NCBI GenBank assembly: GCA_936450465.1 | Contig: OW388296.1 | Location: forward strand, 35,860,586 to 35,924,585 | From: Gibbula magus | Taxonomy: Eukaryota > Mollusca > Gastropoda > Trochida > Trochidae | Length of the DNA stretch: 64,000 nucleotides | Reading direction: 5' to 3' | Shown here: positions 46,361 to 58,960 of the stretch, in pieces | Numbering within the stretch: position 1 is the stretch's first letter | Layout: every line of letters begins with the position of its first letter | Notes under the pieces: generated by a model | The model's input: the letters and a program-made list of their open reading frames with translations, nothing else | Database searches by the model: none | Told to the model about the DNA's origin: nothing | Position numbers and translations under genes: made by a program

Positions 46361-47858
46361 CTTTTGATGCAAATGAAAGAACCACAAGAAAAAAGGTGAA
46401 ATCTTCCCTGACGTTGTAGAAACTTTTTCAACTCTTGGGATACTGTTTTTAAAAGGTACCATGAATGAATGAATTACAGTATTTGTTTGTACTTATGTAA
46501 GACAGGGGCTGGTTATGCTCATAGAGAGGTAACTCATTACATCAGGTCCTTGCTTAAGAGAGTTGGTAGGCAAAAGGGCATACACAGATCTGGGAGATAG
46601 CTTGGATCTGTGTTTATCCTGCACTGATTGTAGATACAGAGTGTGTATCTTGTATTTTACTAAGAGTGGAGGTCTGAACAGGAGTGGTGTGATGGTATCT
46701 TGTCGTGATGCCAGTGACAATGTTCTAGACACGCTGAAAACTGAGATACTCGAGACGATGCATTTGTTCCTTGTTTCAAGTTTGCCAAGAGGTAACAGTC
46801 GCATAAAGAAATGCAACAAAACAGAATGCTTAAAGTCTTATAGACAGTGCAATCGATTCATTCTGGTTTTTAAATATATTGCTCGTCTGTTATTGCAACC
46901 ACTGTTTGTAGTATGCGACTCAGCCTAGTCTGCACATAAATTGCAGCTTTCTCACTGGTCACTGGTTCTGGAGAAGAATTCCAGTGAGCAATAGCAAATG
47001 AACAAACTAAGGACTTCATATTTATAACAAGATGTTATTTTGAAAATTTCAGTTACTACCGTATTCTCTAAGATATAAGACCAGGGGGCCAGGCAAACAA
47101 ACATCTTGAAAAACATGGGGGTGGGCTTTTAGATAGGAGAGACTCCAACTCTGATGAAAATTCATACCGGAGACCGTCAGACAGTCAGAATAGGTTTTTT
47201 GTAGGTTTTTTGTAGGTTTTTGACACTTACCTTAAAATAATATTATAGATATATGTAATGTGTGACCATGGAACATCTGGCAAAATTGGGGGTGGGCTAT
47301 AACCTGAGAATAACCCCAACCAGGACAACCCTCCTAAAAGTGGGAGTGGTCTTAGGCTTGAGTGTGTTCTCATACCCGAGAGACTTCAGTATGTCAGTTT
47401 CATTGTGGTTTCAGAGAAGAAGTCGTCGAAATGAGGTAGATAAGAAAATGAACGAGGTCATGAGCACTGATGTACCAACAGCTGACCACAGCACCGTTGG
47501 TATGGTCAGTCCTGGACTGCAATGCATCTGAGGGTGTGGGTTCAAATCCAGCAAGGGTCATAGCCCAAAAAAGAACAAGAATGTGACTGTTACACTATTT
47601 TCTGTTTTTTTTGTCTCTGATTTGGTCTTTCATGTTTATGATCGATTGTTTCCATAAAATCAAATAGCATAAAACACATAAAATGTTTCTGCTTCCAAAA
47701 ATAGCATTATGAGGTGTTACGGGCAAATGTCACCTTTACAAAGAATTCGCTGATTGCACATCTTCATTCAAATGCAACCAATTAGGACACTCTCGTAGAA
47801 GAATAGAGGTTAGGATAGGAAATCTGAAGGGAGTAATATTTTGTACAATCAGATTCCC

Positions 47859-48068
47859 TCCAAGGCATAAGTCATGTTGGTCTCCCATCACTGGCTAATT
47901 TAAGCCTTGTAGCATTTTCTTAATTTTCCAGTGCTAGGTAATTAGAGCCCACTATGAATTTCAGGTACAGTGCTCTACTATATAATTATGGAAAAGTGAA
48001 GGAAATGCTGCAAGGCTTAAATCAGACAGTGATGGTGACTGGCGCGAATTATGCCAGTTAGAAGTTGC
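47859..48068. mobile_element. Long-TIR MITE (AACTTCC family), copy 3
   Basis: AAGGCATAAGTCATGTTGGT...CTAATTTAAGCCTTGTAGCA and the inverted TGCTGCAAGGCTTAAATCAG...AATTATGCC flank a centre near 47965. More diverged than copies 1 and 2. Region 46,300-47,850 shows no other assignable gene; open frames there lack domain signals. Confidence 0.75.
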
Positions 48069-48573
48069 AGTATGATAAACCCTACAAAGCTGAAATATTG
48101 AATATAGACATCTCAGCCAATGGGGATTATAAATTGTAGATTTGGTGACTGAATGGCCACTAATAAGGAACATAAGTGCCATTCCCCTGACCTTGAAACA
48201 TAACTTCATCTTCTTTAGAACAAACAGTTGTCACTAAGGTGACTTGATTCCCCGCCGCAAATTTATAATTCAAAATTAAAAATAATGTCAAGATCAGCAA
48301 AATCAATTAGGCCCTGAATCTTCCCTAATAGAACCATTGGTGTGAGATAATGATGAGAATACAATAAACAGTTCTTGTGATATTGATCCCCCCAACAGGT
48401 TTAACATGTTGAAAACTAAATTCTGCTGTGGCCTTGAGAAAAATGTCATGGTCACCAAAATCTGATCAGTCCTTTTTCTTCCCTAGGAGGTGCATTGTGT
48501 AAGATATGATGAAATTCCAGTGAATAGTTCTTGAGTCAAGCTGACAAGCTTAACATGCAAGTTCACATGCTGA

Positions 48574-49560
48574 AAAATAGAGCCATTGGCTCTGAAGCTC
48601 ATCAGGAAACATGTTATTTATTATCTCTAAGGAAAGATTAATATATCACATAAGAAGTCATTGCCCACTCATCAAATTTAAAAGTTATTATCAAAATTGG
48701 TTACAAATTAATCCACATTCATTATAAATAAGGTAGACCTTTGCATTTTATTGTTTTACTTCTTATTCTTATTCTGGAATTATCAACATTTATTACATAA
48801 TGAAAAAGAGCACCAATTTGTTTCTAAATATCCTGTTTCTCAAAGGCTCCTTTTCAATTTTAATTAATAAATCAATAAATAATAATTTAATTAGCATCTG
48901 AGTGTAAGACTAAATCAGTAACACAGCAGAGACGTTTGAAGTAACCTGAAACCTCTGTGTATTAGCTGCTGTTTGTATCTCAGCCAGGGAGTGGTCACTC
49001 CCCAGGTCAACACCTGCAATTACCCAACATGCAGACCCTGGACTCACAGTCAGTGAATTATATATTTTAAATTTTGTTTTCCCCATCTTTGTTTTTTTCT
49101 TTACTGGAAAATGGTATCACAAACTCATGTAGCTAGTACCAATAGTCTTATCTTATTTCATCACCAGTCATATTTAGTTCACATATCTAATAAAACATTT
49201 CTTAACCCTTTTTCAATTTTTTCCTATGCATCCTGTCACAACATTCAGTTCACAGGCTATTTAATAGTTTCTAATTTCACACTGATTACATCAAACATGT
49301 CCATAACATAGTATTACTCTTAAGCTGACATATGAAGTGCACATAAAATTTCATTATGTTCACAGCTTATTAAAACAGGGTTTTAGGCGGTGACCCCTGT
49401 GATCCACATTTGGGGTCACATGGTCACCAAATCTACAATTTAGAATCTCCTTCAGCCAAGGAGTCTGTACAAAAAATTTCAACTATCTTGAGTCATTGGT
49501 TCTGGAGAAATAGATGAAAATAGCTTTTTAGGTTATGACCCCTGTGGACAGACGCAGCCG
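48574..49560 (-). mobile_element. AGCTCATC-family element, minus strand
   Basis: 3' hairpin end AAAAATAGAGCCATTGGCTC / GAAGCTCATCAGG at 48574-48607. A core unit in minus orientation lies at 49380-49560 (GGTGACCCCTGTGATCC, AAATCTACAATTTAGAATC). The 5' end was not found. Confidence 0.5.
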
Positions 49561-50128
49561 AATACTATATTCTAGTATATAAGTGTAGATTTGGTAATTC
49601 TGTGGCCCCATTTACGTGCCACATCTTAAAACCAAGGTATCTCATTCTGAAAAACTAAAGAGTTGGGCGACATATTGTTTTTGGTTGAATTTCCATTGCT
49701 CTAAAGCTTGTGTTACAGGTACAACATGCCAAAACAAGAGCCATCAGAAGAGATGGCTTATCCCCCAGTTGGATAATCAGTTTTCACAGTATTTAATTAA
49801 AACTATAAGGTGTTTTAGCTCGTAAAAACAGATGTCTCCTGCTTCCCCTAATTCAATTCAAGTTATTACCTTTCTAAAAGTCTTAGTCCAAAATATTGCC
49901 ATGAAACAGAAGAAAATAAAGTTTAAATAGTTCAAAACTCCAAAAGGCACATCTATTTGATATGAGGAGGTAGTATACAAAATTTGGTGAGGATTGGTCA
50001 ATCAGTTTTTAAAATCTGCTCCGGAAAAAACTCTACCCTTCCAATAAACAGAGTAAAATTTGTCTTGAAAACAGATTTTTTTTATTTTTAGAATAGACCA
50101 TTTGCTCTGTCATTAGTCCTTATTTACA

Positions 50129-50833
50129 TTAAAGGATGGATGAAATGACATATGGTCCAAATCGGATTCATTAAAATGGGATGTCAATTTGACAATTGCT
50201 CGATTTTAAATTTCTTAAATCGGTCCATAAATTACTTATATACGGCTTTTAAAAAAACCGCCTGATTTAGCCCCGGCGACCAGAATGAAAGTCTGCGGGG
50301 GTGTGACCCGTGAAGGGATGACTTCTGTGACGTATGTGGAGGAATTTGATTTTCAGCGATAGTCACAATTCAACGTAATTTCGCAACATTTTGATTGTTA
50401 ATTTCACAAAGATACCTTCAATAAACCAACTTAAATTTCCCATATATCGAATGTTTAGATATCCAACTAGGTAATTCCGCAGATGACAATTACACAATTA
50501 TTACATAAACATGTCTTTTTGGCGATGTAATACACCTCATAAATTCATTTAGCGGCAGTGATAATTATCATTAATTAATTAACGAGACACCGGCGGAGAA
50601 GCTATCTAGCCACCCCGCCTATCGCTTATCACAGTCACGCCTCAGTGAGCATTTTCAAAAGAATTCGCCGAACAAATTGCGATAGTGTTAAAATGGGTGA
50701 ATTAAAATCGTCTTAATTATCAATTGCAAGTGTATATTGTCTCGATTTTATGCTCAATTGATTCCGATATACAATATACGTAGAGGTAATCATCTGTTAT
50801 TCTTGAGAAAAATGCATTTCATCTATCCTTTAA
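50129..50833. mobile_element. TTAA-flanked MITE (AGGATRGATGAAATG family), copy 1
   Basis: TTAA at 50129-50132 and 50830-50833. Termini AGGATGGATGAAATG and, inverted, AGGATAGATGAAATG. The 697-bp body has no coding frame. The second full copy is inverted at 59439-60132. Confidence 0.92.
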
Positions 50834-51044
50834 CTAATTGAAAATGTCAGCTGCTAGGTATGCCAAATAGGAAGCACTTTAAATGGAGAAGATGAAATAG
50901 GTCTTAAGGTCCTTACCCCTCTGACCTATCTTTGAGGCAAGAGATAAAATCCCCTACAAATAAAGACGCATTTGAAGATTTAATTCATCACTGGTGTTGC
51001 CTTTAAATAACCTCCCTTGAGGAGCACATAAAATCTCAAGATGA

Positions 51045-51415
51045 AAATAGCTCATCAGGCCATGACCTATATTTGGGGTCGCAGGGTCACAAAATCTACA
51101 ATTTAGAATATCCATTGGCCAAAGAGTCTGTACACAGCATTTCAGCTTTCTAGACCTTTTGGTACTGGAGAAAAAGATGAACATACGTTTTTAAGGTCAT
51201 GACCCCTGTGACCCTAATTTGCGTAACAAGGTCACCAAATTTACAATTAGAATCCCCATTGGCCAAGGAGTCTGTACACAAAATTTCAGCTCCCTAGACA
51301 AAGGGGTTCGACGAAAAAGCGAAAAGTTTACAGACGGACAGATGGATGGATGGACAGACGCCGGACACCATGCCATGCCATAACCCCATTGGGCCTTCCA
51401 GGTCAGATGAGCTTA
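51045..51415. repeat. AGCTCATC-family fragment(s)
   Basis: AATAGCTCATCAGGCCATGA at 51048 on the plus strand, then minus-oriented core units (AAATCTACAATTTAGAATA) and a minus 5' end near 51415 (GGACGCCGGACACC-type block reversed, GATGAGCTT). Orientation changes suggest a rearranged copy. Confidence 0.5.
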
Positions 51416-51570
51416 AAAGTTCAAATCCCCAAAAGGCACCTCTACATGATATTGGGAGGCAGTATACCAAATTTGGTAAGGATTGGCCTAGTAGTTTTAG
51501 AGATTTGCTTCCGAAACAAACTATTCAAATAGACAAGGTCCAAATCGTTGCCATGGAAACATATTTTTTA

Positions 51571-52236
51571 ACAAGAGTCATAAGAAGATGACATATCCCA
51601 CCGGTCCAACATAATTTGTAAAACACATCTTTGACAGATAATTGTATATCTACTACTTCAAAACAAGTCCAAATCAAACACATTTCTATGAAAACGGTAA
51701 AAAAATCCAACACATTTCCATGACAAAAAAAGGAAAAACATTTCAGAAATGTATAAATATCAAAAGGCACCTCTTCAGAAGGTGGGTGATACACATGTGA
51801 AGTTTCAGAAAGATACCTTGAGAGTTCTGCGGCGGCAACAAACCTAACCCTGCATTTTCGACACGTTTCGATGGAAAATATTTTTTTTCTCAAAAACCTG
51901 AAAATATCAAAAGGCACCACTCCAGTAAATAGGTAAAGCATGTGCAAAGTTTCAGAAAGATATGATGAGTGGTTTTTGAGTTCTGCTCCGGAAACGAACA
52001 TATCCCTGACAGAGTTCAATTTCAACACGTTTCCATGGAAAGGGAAAAAAAAAAAATTAAAAAAAATCTGAAAATATCAAAAGGCACCACTCCAGTAAAT
52101 GTGTAATACATATGTGAAGTTTCAGAAAGATATGATGAATGGTTTTCGAGTTCTGCTCTGGAAACGAAATGATTACGGATGGACAGACGGACGGACAGAT
52201 GGACGGGGCGATGACTATATCCCACGGTATATAAAA
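51571..52236 (-). mobile_element. TATCCCACCGG element, second copy
   Basis: ACAAGAGTCATAAGAAGATG start, core units with AAAAGGCACCACTCCAGTAA (about 51915 and 52082), then GGACAGACGGACGGACAGAT and TATCCCACGG near 52229. A related fragment starts at 49731 (AACAAGAGCCATCAGAAGAG). Confidence 0.75.
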
Positions 52237-52470
52237 AGGTTGAAACCAAAAGGCATGTGTACATGATATGGGGAGGTTGTATACCAAATTTGAACAAGAT
52301 TGGTCAAGTAGTTTTTGAGTACTGCTCCAGAAACGATGCGATCACAGACAGACGGACGGACACACAGACAGGGAGCCAACGACTATAATGAGATGTGCAT
52401 TTGTCTCATATTTACTTTTAGTGCATTTGAATTAATCTGAAAGCATAATTGGTTAAATGTATAAAATGAA

Positions 52471-52476
52471 TTTATT
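52471..52476 (-). terminator. PQBP1 polyadenylation signal
   Basis: AATAAA on the minus strand, about 100 nt after the PQBP1 stop at 52577-52579. Confidence 0.6.
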
Positions 52477-52576
52477 AAAGATGATAAATCTGACATGTTG
52501 ATAAATGGGAACCACGGATGTAGTGCGGGAGGCGTGGAAGTTGTAGTCTGTGTGCAGGTCTTGTGTCTGCGTTTCA

Positions 52577-52920
52577 TCATGCATCTGCAGGGGGTTTATC
52601 CGTCATGGCACGGTTGGCGCGTAGCACATCACCGGGACTGGGATAGGGTCTTTGCTGGAAGAGTGGTCCTGAAGCAGTCACATCCACTCCTGTCTTGGCC
52701 TTCCCTCTCTGATCCAGGCCTTCAGACCACCCACCCCTGTATATTGATCACACATAAACAGTTACAGTGTGGCTTATTTCAATGGCTTTGTAAATTTCAG
52801 ATACAGTAGTTCATAATAAGCTGTACAAACTCAAAATAAAATCAATATAACAGGTAACTAGAACCCACCTTGGGATATCGGAATAGGCGGCTGGGTCCAT
52901 TGGATCCAAGGTGTCTCGTC
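52577..52920 (-). CDS. PQBP1: Polyglutamine-binding protein 1, last two coding exons
   Basis: Exons 52869-52920 and 52577-52736 join in phase across a 132-bp intron (AAG|GTGGGT donor, TACAG acceptor) and read [20 protein letters not shown], then the segment through [20 protein letters not shown], then [19 protein letters not shown] and stop. This matches the conserved C-terminus of PQBP1 (DPMDPSSYSDAPRGTWS...[19 protein letters not shown] in human, from memory). The YPSPGDVL stretch is the site that binds the spliceosomal U5-15kD/DIM1 protein. PQBP1 works in pre-mRNA splicing in the nucleus. The WW domain and polar repeat should be encoded by exons to the right; I found none before 64,000, so the preceding intron, which holds the piggyBac copy, is at least 11 kb. 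Confidence 0.93.
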
Positions 52921-53338
52921 CTGCAAGTAAAATTAACCATTATTTTTCTCAAGAAAAGTGTAACACAAAACATACAAAATATTTGTAGTTGATGATGAAA
53001 TGAACACACATTATATCAACAAAACCTTATTCTTCAAGTAAAGGCTCTGTAGTCTTTTGCATGATTTAATCTAAGGTAATTTGTCACTTAAACCCAAGGT
53101 AAAAATAAAATGGCCACTATTAGTTAGACAAACAGGACTTGACAAATGTAATTGGTTACTCAGTACAGCCAGAGGAGAGGTCCCTTCAATTTAATGCATT
53201 TAGTAGTAAAAAGGCACCAAGGTTCAACAAACTAGAAATGTGCATGTGATGCACTCTGATGTCCCCCGGTCCAACTTTTAATCCAACCTAGTCATCTTAC
53301 CTTTATTTTTCACTTATGCCAGAGACAATCAAAAACGT

Positions 53339-53360
53339 TTAACCCTTACGTTGCGTATAT
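53339..53360. mobile_element. Candidate left terminus of the piggyBac element
   Basis: TTAACCCTTACGTTGCG at 53339 has the TTAA-CCC form of piggyBac ends. The only loosely similar inverted sequence on the far side is TGCGTTACGGGTCAA at about 59208-59222. The pair is weak. Confidence 0.3.
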
Positions 53361-53689
53361 ATATTTTACCCTTTTTAGCCCCTGTGGCGGAATTTACAGG
53401 CTCGCAGCTCGCAGCAGTAGTTTGAGCTTAGGCACTAACGAGTTCTGCTGGCGGAATTTCCAGGCGGCGATTCCGGTACCGTTTTTACGAAATATACCGC
53501 ATCTACATGGCGAATACGGGCTATATACGGGCGTTGAATACAAATTCAAGTCGCGGCAACCGTACACAAATGGTTGCTTTATACCCGCATCTTCGAATTA
53601 TTTTTTTACGATTTTTCTTTACTTTTCTATTACTTTGTAAAGATTGTCTTTAATTCGGGCCTTATAACATCATGAATTTGGAGCGCGCT

Positions 53690-54690
53690 ACTGAAATTTT
53701 TATATGGACTTGAAGACCAGATGTTTGTCTTTACAATGATATAAAAAATATTAGAATGCGACCTATGGTTATAATTCTATTGTCATCTAAAGTTTGTCTT
53801 TATTTCCAGCTTCATGAAATCAAAACTCCTGAGCGCGCATATTGCGAAATTTATATGTGCTTGTAGATAATTTATTCCTCTTTACAATGACATAAAAATT
53901 ATTAGAATACGACTTATGGTTCAGAAAATATAACCAACCAAAGGAGAGTGACGCTACCCCGACAGTACCACGTGAATGGTCCCGACGCGCACCAAGTTAC
54001 TGGCACTGCTTGGTCCCCCCGGGACTGTGCTAATTACAGTACCGTTACCTCCTCGAGACCTCCTCGAGGGTGCCAGAGCCGAGCGCGCGTGGAACTAATG
54101 GGTACTAATGAGCACAGCATACACTAATCACCGCGGCGAACGCAATACATGTTGCGCGGTGTAAAGTTTGTCTTTATTTCCAGCTTTATAAAATCGTAAA
54201 TTATTTCGCGCGCATGCGAAACACGTATGTACTTGAAGACAATTTATTCCTCTTTACAATGATATAAAAATTATTGGAATACGTCAAATGGTTCGCAATA
54301 TATGAAGAGTGTAAGGAAGGCACCCCCAGTACTTAGAAAATTCATTTTTGAAAAACTAACTTTTTGCGACATCTGGCGCATCACTTGCCGCATGTTTATT
54401 TTTCGCTGCGCATATACATATGATACATGGAATTGAAGACAATTTATTGCTCTTTACGATGATGTAAAAAGAAAAAAAATGCACAACTTCGTTCGGAAGC
54501 TATAGCGGGCCAAATGAAGGTACCCTCGGTACTTTGAGGCAACTTTTTTACTATCGCGCATATCGGGGCACGTGCCGCAACTTTAGTTTTTCGTGCGCAT
54601 GTATAAATTTTATATTGAATCAAAGCCGAATCTTTCCTCTTTACCCCATGTAAGTTTTATGAAAATCGGCCACCCGGTTCAGCATTTATG
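53690..54690 (+). repeat. Degenerate ~150-200-bp direct repeats left of the transposase (5 units)
   Basis: Units carry 'TGGAATTGAAGACAATTTAT...CTCTTTACAATGATGTAAAAA...GGTTC' near 53701, 53858, 54227, 54422 and 54612, strongly diverged. The same unit recurs in the same orientation at 58340-58960, to the right of the transposase. A GC-rich patch at 53,940-54,130 interrupts it. Confidence 0.8.
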
Positions 54691-54937
54691 GGTGTTTTTT
54701 ATGATGCGGTTCTGGTTGAACTTCCAATGAAAGCTCGCATTCACTTTCTCTGTCTCTTTGATAAAATAAAAAATATTTTATTTGCAATGACATGTATTAC
54801 AATGAAATTACAATGCATTTAGGTACAAATATACACAATATTTACCTGTGGTTGTGCGCAGAACAGCTTTAGGGACCTAACAAGGTATGTATATAATGTG
54901 TATATACTGGTTGTCCACACTTCGGCTCTCTTTACTT

Positions 54938-56971
54938 TCAATTTTCTTCTTCTTCATTCCCTTCTTCATTTCTTTCTTTTTCCGTGGCAGTGATGTAAGC
55001 CCTGGAATAGTCAGTGGCGGTGTGGTACAGTTTGAAGCATGGTGCGGCGCACAGAGAAAAATTACAATCTGTACATTCATAAGAAGACTCTCTGCCTACT
55101 CGTTTTTTCTTCCTTGCTGGCCAATTGCCTTCTTCAATCTGTTTTGCGAGGACGGCGCGTTTTGCCTTAGAGCATACCACACACATCCTTGTGACGTTTT
55201 TCTTCCTTCCGACAGGCTCAATCTTCGTCGGAAAGTGACGTCCATGAAGACGAGTGACACTCTCGTCGCTCGTGCTCGGCCGACCACGGGGACGTCTGCA
55301 AAGTGATGGAACTTGTTCCTTGTCCGCAAATGTTACTATATGTTGCGCCAAAGCCTTCCTGTATTCCCGACTTGTTTTTAGAGGTTTATCTTTGCTGTAT
55401 TCTTTATAAACGATGTAAGAGTTCAACATGGCAACTTTGAGAACGTGAAACCAAACCCGTTTCCACCACTTCAGGGTCTTCACTCGGAACGGCGTGTACG
55501 ACAACATCTGGTCGGCCCGATCAACACCTCCCATGTACTTGTTGTACGTTGTTACAATGCGCGGCTTGAGAACTGGTTCCCCTGTTGCCCGGTTCTTCTT
55601 CCCTGTTTGTTCAAGTTGTGTATCTTCAACAGTAGACATGAGAAGCACTGATTTTCTATCTTCGTAGCGAAGAACGAGTAGGCCATGGTTGTGAGAAACT
55701 GTCATGTCCCCTTGCTTGGCTTTCTTTTTAGGTTTCTTGACTGAATCAGGAAGTCCCTTTCGATTGGCTCTCAACGTCCCCGTGGCACCTATTCCCCGCT
55801 CCCACAAATTTATGTACAGATTTGTGGACGAATAGTAGTTGTCCATAAAGATGTGATGCCCCTGTCCAACATAGTCGTTCACCAAGTCCATGACTACATC
55901 ATAAGTTTTGCCACCTTCAGAAACCGGTTCATTCGTTTTTCCAGTGTAGAGTTTGAACTTGCAAACGTATCAATTGTGCGAGTCACACAACATGAAAGCC
56001 TTTATCCCATACTTCTTAGGCTTGTCGGGAAGATAAACTTTGAAAGATAAGTTACCTTTCCAGGGCACCATGCCCTCGTCGACTGAAATGTTTTGATGCG
56101 GTTTATACACTCTTGAAAAACGGTGAACTATCCGGTTATACAAGTGTCCCAGTTTATTTATTGGTGAAAAGCACGGAGTGTTACGGCCCGGCATCCTCCT
56201 GTTGTCAGCCAAGTGTAGGTAGGTTATAAGAAGCCAAAACCTGTCTCGGGGCATGCACTTGGCGAAGAAAGGCGTTGAGGTAACATCACTTGTTGACCAG
56301 TAATCAGCAAAGTTTCTCTGCACAACCAATGACATGGCAATTGTCATGGCTACAAATACCTTCATCTCTTCTGCATTAGTGTCTTGCCACTGTTGCATTC
56401 TTGAACGGGGTCTTAGAATTGTGTCCTCCATTGCTTGTTTGAAATATCTATTGGTTTCCGTTGCCATATCCTCATAGTCATCATTATGTATAAACAAATT
56501 GAAAAACTCAATACGTTCAGGGTTCTCAGGAAGTTCTATGAACTGGCGCAACCCAGTTTGACCAGTGAAAGGCAAGTTTACACGTGGCCGCGGACCATCC
56601 ACCCACTCATCAAACGTCTGTGAATTATCATGATTATATTGTGGTATTTCGGCAAACTCCTCCTCAAAACCACTAAAGTCTTCTTCGGTGGAATTACCGG
56701 CGGCTAGAATCTTTCTGGCAATCTCTGTCTCTATATCACTCAGAGCATCTGTGTCACCATGTTCACTATCTATTACAGTGTCCCGATCATATGCATCATC
56801 ACTGTCTAAACCACTGCTACCATCACTGTCAGTTGACTCCATATCAGAGGCTTCATCAGCATGGATCTCGTTGATGAAGTCGTCGTCGCTTGAAACGGCT
56901 TCAAAGCTGCGTGTCCTAGTATGCAACGCCCTAGGCCGTCGCAGGGCCTTGCGTCCACGTCCGCGCAGCAT
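54938..56971 (-). pseudogene. piggyBac transposase with one in-frame stop
   Basis: A 2,034-nt minus-strand frame with a single TGA at 55970-55972 and no shift: 333 codons, stop, 26 codons, then 317 more. The acidic N-terminus (DEASDMESTDSDGSSGL) precedes the DDE_Tnp_1_7 core. Catalytic aspartates are visible in SVDEGMVPW (residue 298), FMDNYYSS (377, counting the stop as one) and GGVDRADQM (484, with 487). The C-terminal Cys-rich domain is present (CVVCSKAKRA...CTDCNFSLCAAPCFKLYH). The stop falls between the first and second catalytic aspartates, so the protein cannot be made as one chain unless read through. All other features look intact, so inactivation is recent. It cuts and pastes at TTAA. 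Confidence 0.95.
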
Positions 56972-57109
56972 TCTGCTTCAACCTGTAAATGATTGAAAAT
57001 GCGTTAGATGTATGCAACATATAACATGTGATTAGAGACAATAAACATACAGAGATAATGAATGTGAGCTTCATGGACGTTCATTTGCCAATTTCAGAAC
57101 CTCCCGGCG

Positions 57110-57600
57110 CATCTAGGACGACTGCGCCGCAAGCGCCGACGGCGCCGACGGCTTCTGACATCGCGCCGATTTTTCCGACGCATATGTCAAACGGACCATT
57201 TTCTGATTTCCTCGGCGACGTGTAGCACCGGGCGCGAGGCCCGGAAAATAAACTACTATGTCAGGGAAGCTCGGGTTGTCAGTTGCCGAATGACTTCTCT
57301 TTTCGAGAAGCAGAGCATCCAAGGAGTGGTCTCTCGAGGCGGAGCCCGGACCCATGGGAGCATACTCCCATGCTCTCCGGGAATTCCCGTCCCCGTCTTC
57401 CGCGGCGGACCCCGGATTCAATCGCAGGACAGGTTTCCCATGTTCTCTTTTGAGAACGAGAGACTCCGAGGAACAATCCTATGGGACGAACCCCGGATTC
57501 TATTGGGAATGGGTTCCCATGCCCTCTCGACATATATAGCAGAAACCTTCATACCTCGGAATGACACGAACCTTTATTTCAAAGTAGAAACAAAAAAATA
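57110..57600. repeat. GC-rich zone upstream of the transposase with internal repeats
   Basis: Contains GCGCCGACGGCGCCGACGGC near 57134 and three loose repeats around CCCGGA(C/T)TC..., including the palindrome CATGGGAGCATACTCCCATG (57353-57372). Open frames on both strands are compositional. It could be the transposon's 5' region or promoter. Confidence 0.5.
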
Positions 57601-58059
57601 ATTTGCACAAAAAGTTTGGGGGGTGGCGACCAAAAGCGGGGGGGTCCGCGCACCCCCCGGTAGATATTTATACTTGTGGGTCGGTCCCGAAGATGACGGA
57701 CCACGCCCATGTTCATGGGAATTTGTTCTCATTATGTCATGGCGAATCCCGTCGGAAATTCCCCTGCTCACGAAAAAACTAATACCTAAAAAAGTAATTG
57801 TGATACAAAAGAACTTTGGTAATAAAAGTGGTGAGGAATCAAATTCTCCATCTGCTCAGTTCAGTCCGCTACACATATAAATAATTCTTCAAATCTTATT
57901 GAATGAAACGTCTTTTATTCAATAATGTAAAAGATAAAATAATAAATTCAATTCAAATGGTTTGGAAAGGTGCGCCCTCGCATTTGAATTTTAGAAATAA
58001 AAACCTTTCGCAAATGGCATCAGTAACAAAAATGTTCACGCTTTTTTAGAAACTCCAAA

Positions 58060-58960
58060 AAGTGAAATATTTTCCTGAGAAAATATTCCCACGAAAAGGC
58101 TTTTCCCCGAGCGGCGGGTCCCGTACTCAAATATATATTCGCTTTTATGTTATATTTTTTTTTCCAAAACTGGAAACAAAATTCCGTCATGACAGTTGTT
58201 CATCGTTTATAAAGCTCTATATTTGCGTATCAAAAGAACAGTATTTTAGTTATATATTATCATACTTCTTCACTTATGCGTACATCAATATTGCGGCTCT
58301 TCGCGCATGCATAGTTCTTCCCAAAAACATGCGCATTTTATCTGGAATTAAAGACAATGTTTTTCTCTTTACAATGATGTAAAAATTATAAAAATCGGAC
58401 TTGCGGTTCAAAAGTTATGAAGTGCGAAAATTATACCTTTTGGCGCGGCGCTTTGCGCATGCAGAGTTCTTCCCGAAAACATGCGCATTATACATGGAAT
58501 TGAAGACAATGTTTTTCTCTTTACAATGATGTAAAAATTATAAAAATCGGACTTGCGGTTCACAAGTTATAAAGCCCGTAATGATGGTATATGCTAAGAG
58601 CGCCACTTATTCAAAGCCGAATATCACCTTCTGCGCGACACCTGGCGCATCAAAAGTTATTGCCGAAAATACACGTATTTTATATGGAATTGAAGACAAT
58701 TCTTTTATCTATATACTGATAAAAAAATTATGAAAATATCCCAAGTAGTTTCTTAGAAATAGAGCGCCGAGGCATGTTGGGGTAAATGCGCCACATGTAT
58801 CAAAATTCAAAAGTGCGAAAGTCGCCTATCTCTGTGCGATTGCTGTATTTTCAGTTATGTTAGCGCAATTGCGATTTTTATATGGGAATAAAGGCCATTC
58901 TTTCCTCTTTATTTTGGTATAAAAAAAATGAAAACAACCAATTGGTTCATATGATACGAA
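58060..58960 (+). repeat. Degenerate direct repeats right of the transposase (4-5 units)
   Basis: TGGAATTGAAGACAATGTTT...CTCTTTACAATGATGTAAAA...AAAATCGGACTTGCGGTTC at about 58340, 58493, 58681 and 58878. Two adjacent units (58340 and 58493) are nearly identical. Followed at 58,996-59,110 by a doubled CTATCTGCCCATG...GAGACAGATAAGC. Confidence 0.8.

Noticed and set aside
46493..46928. Overlapping 108- and 121-codon frames on opposite strands
   Set aside because: No splice context, domain or repeat identity supports either as coding.
57028..57601. GC-rich open frames on both strands upstream of the transposase
   Set aside because: Overlapping frames in GC-rich repeated sequence with no domain signal.
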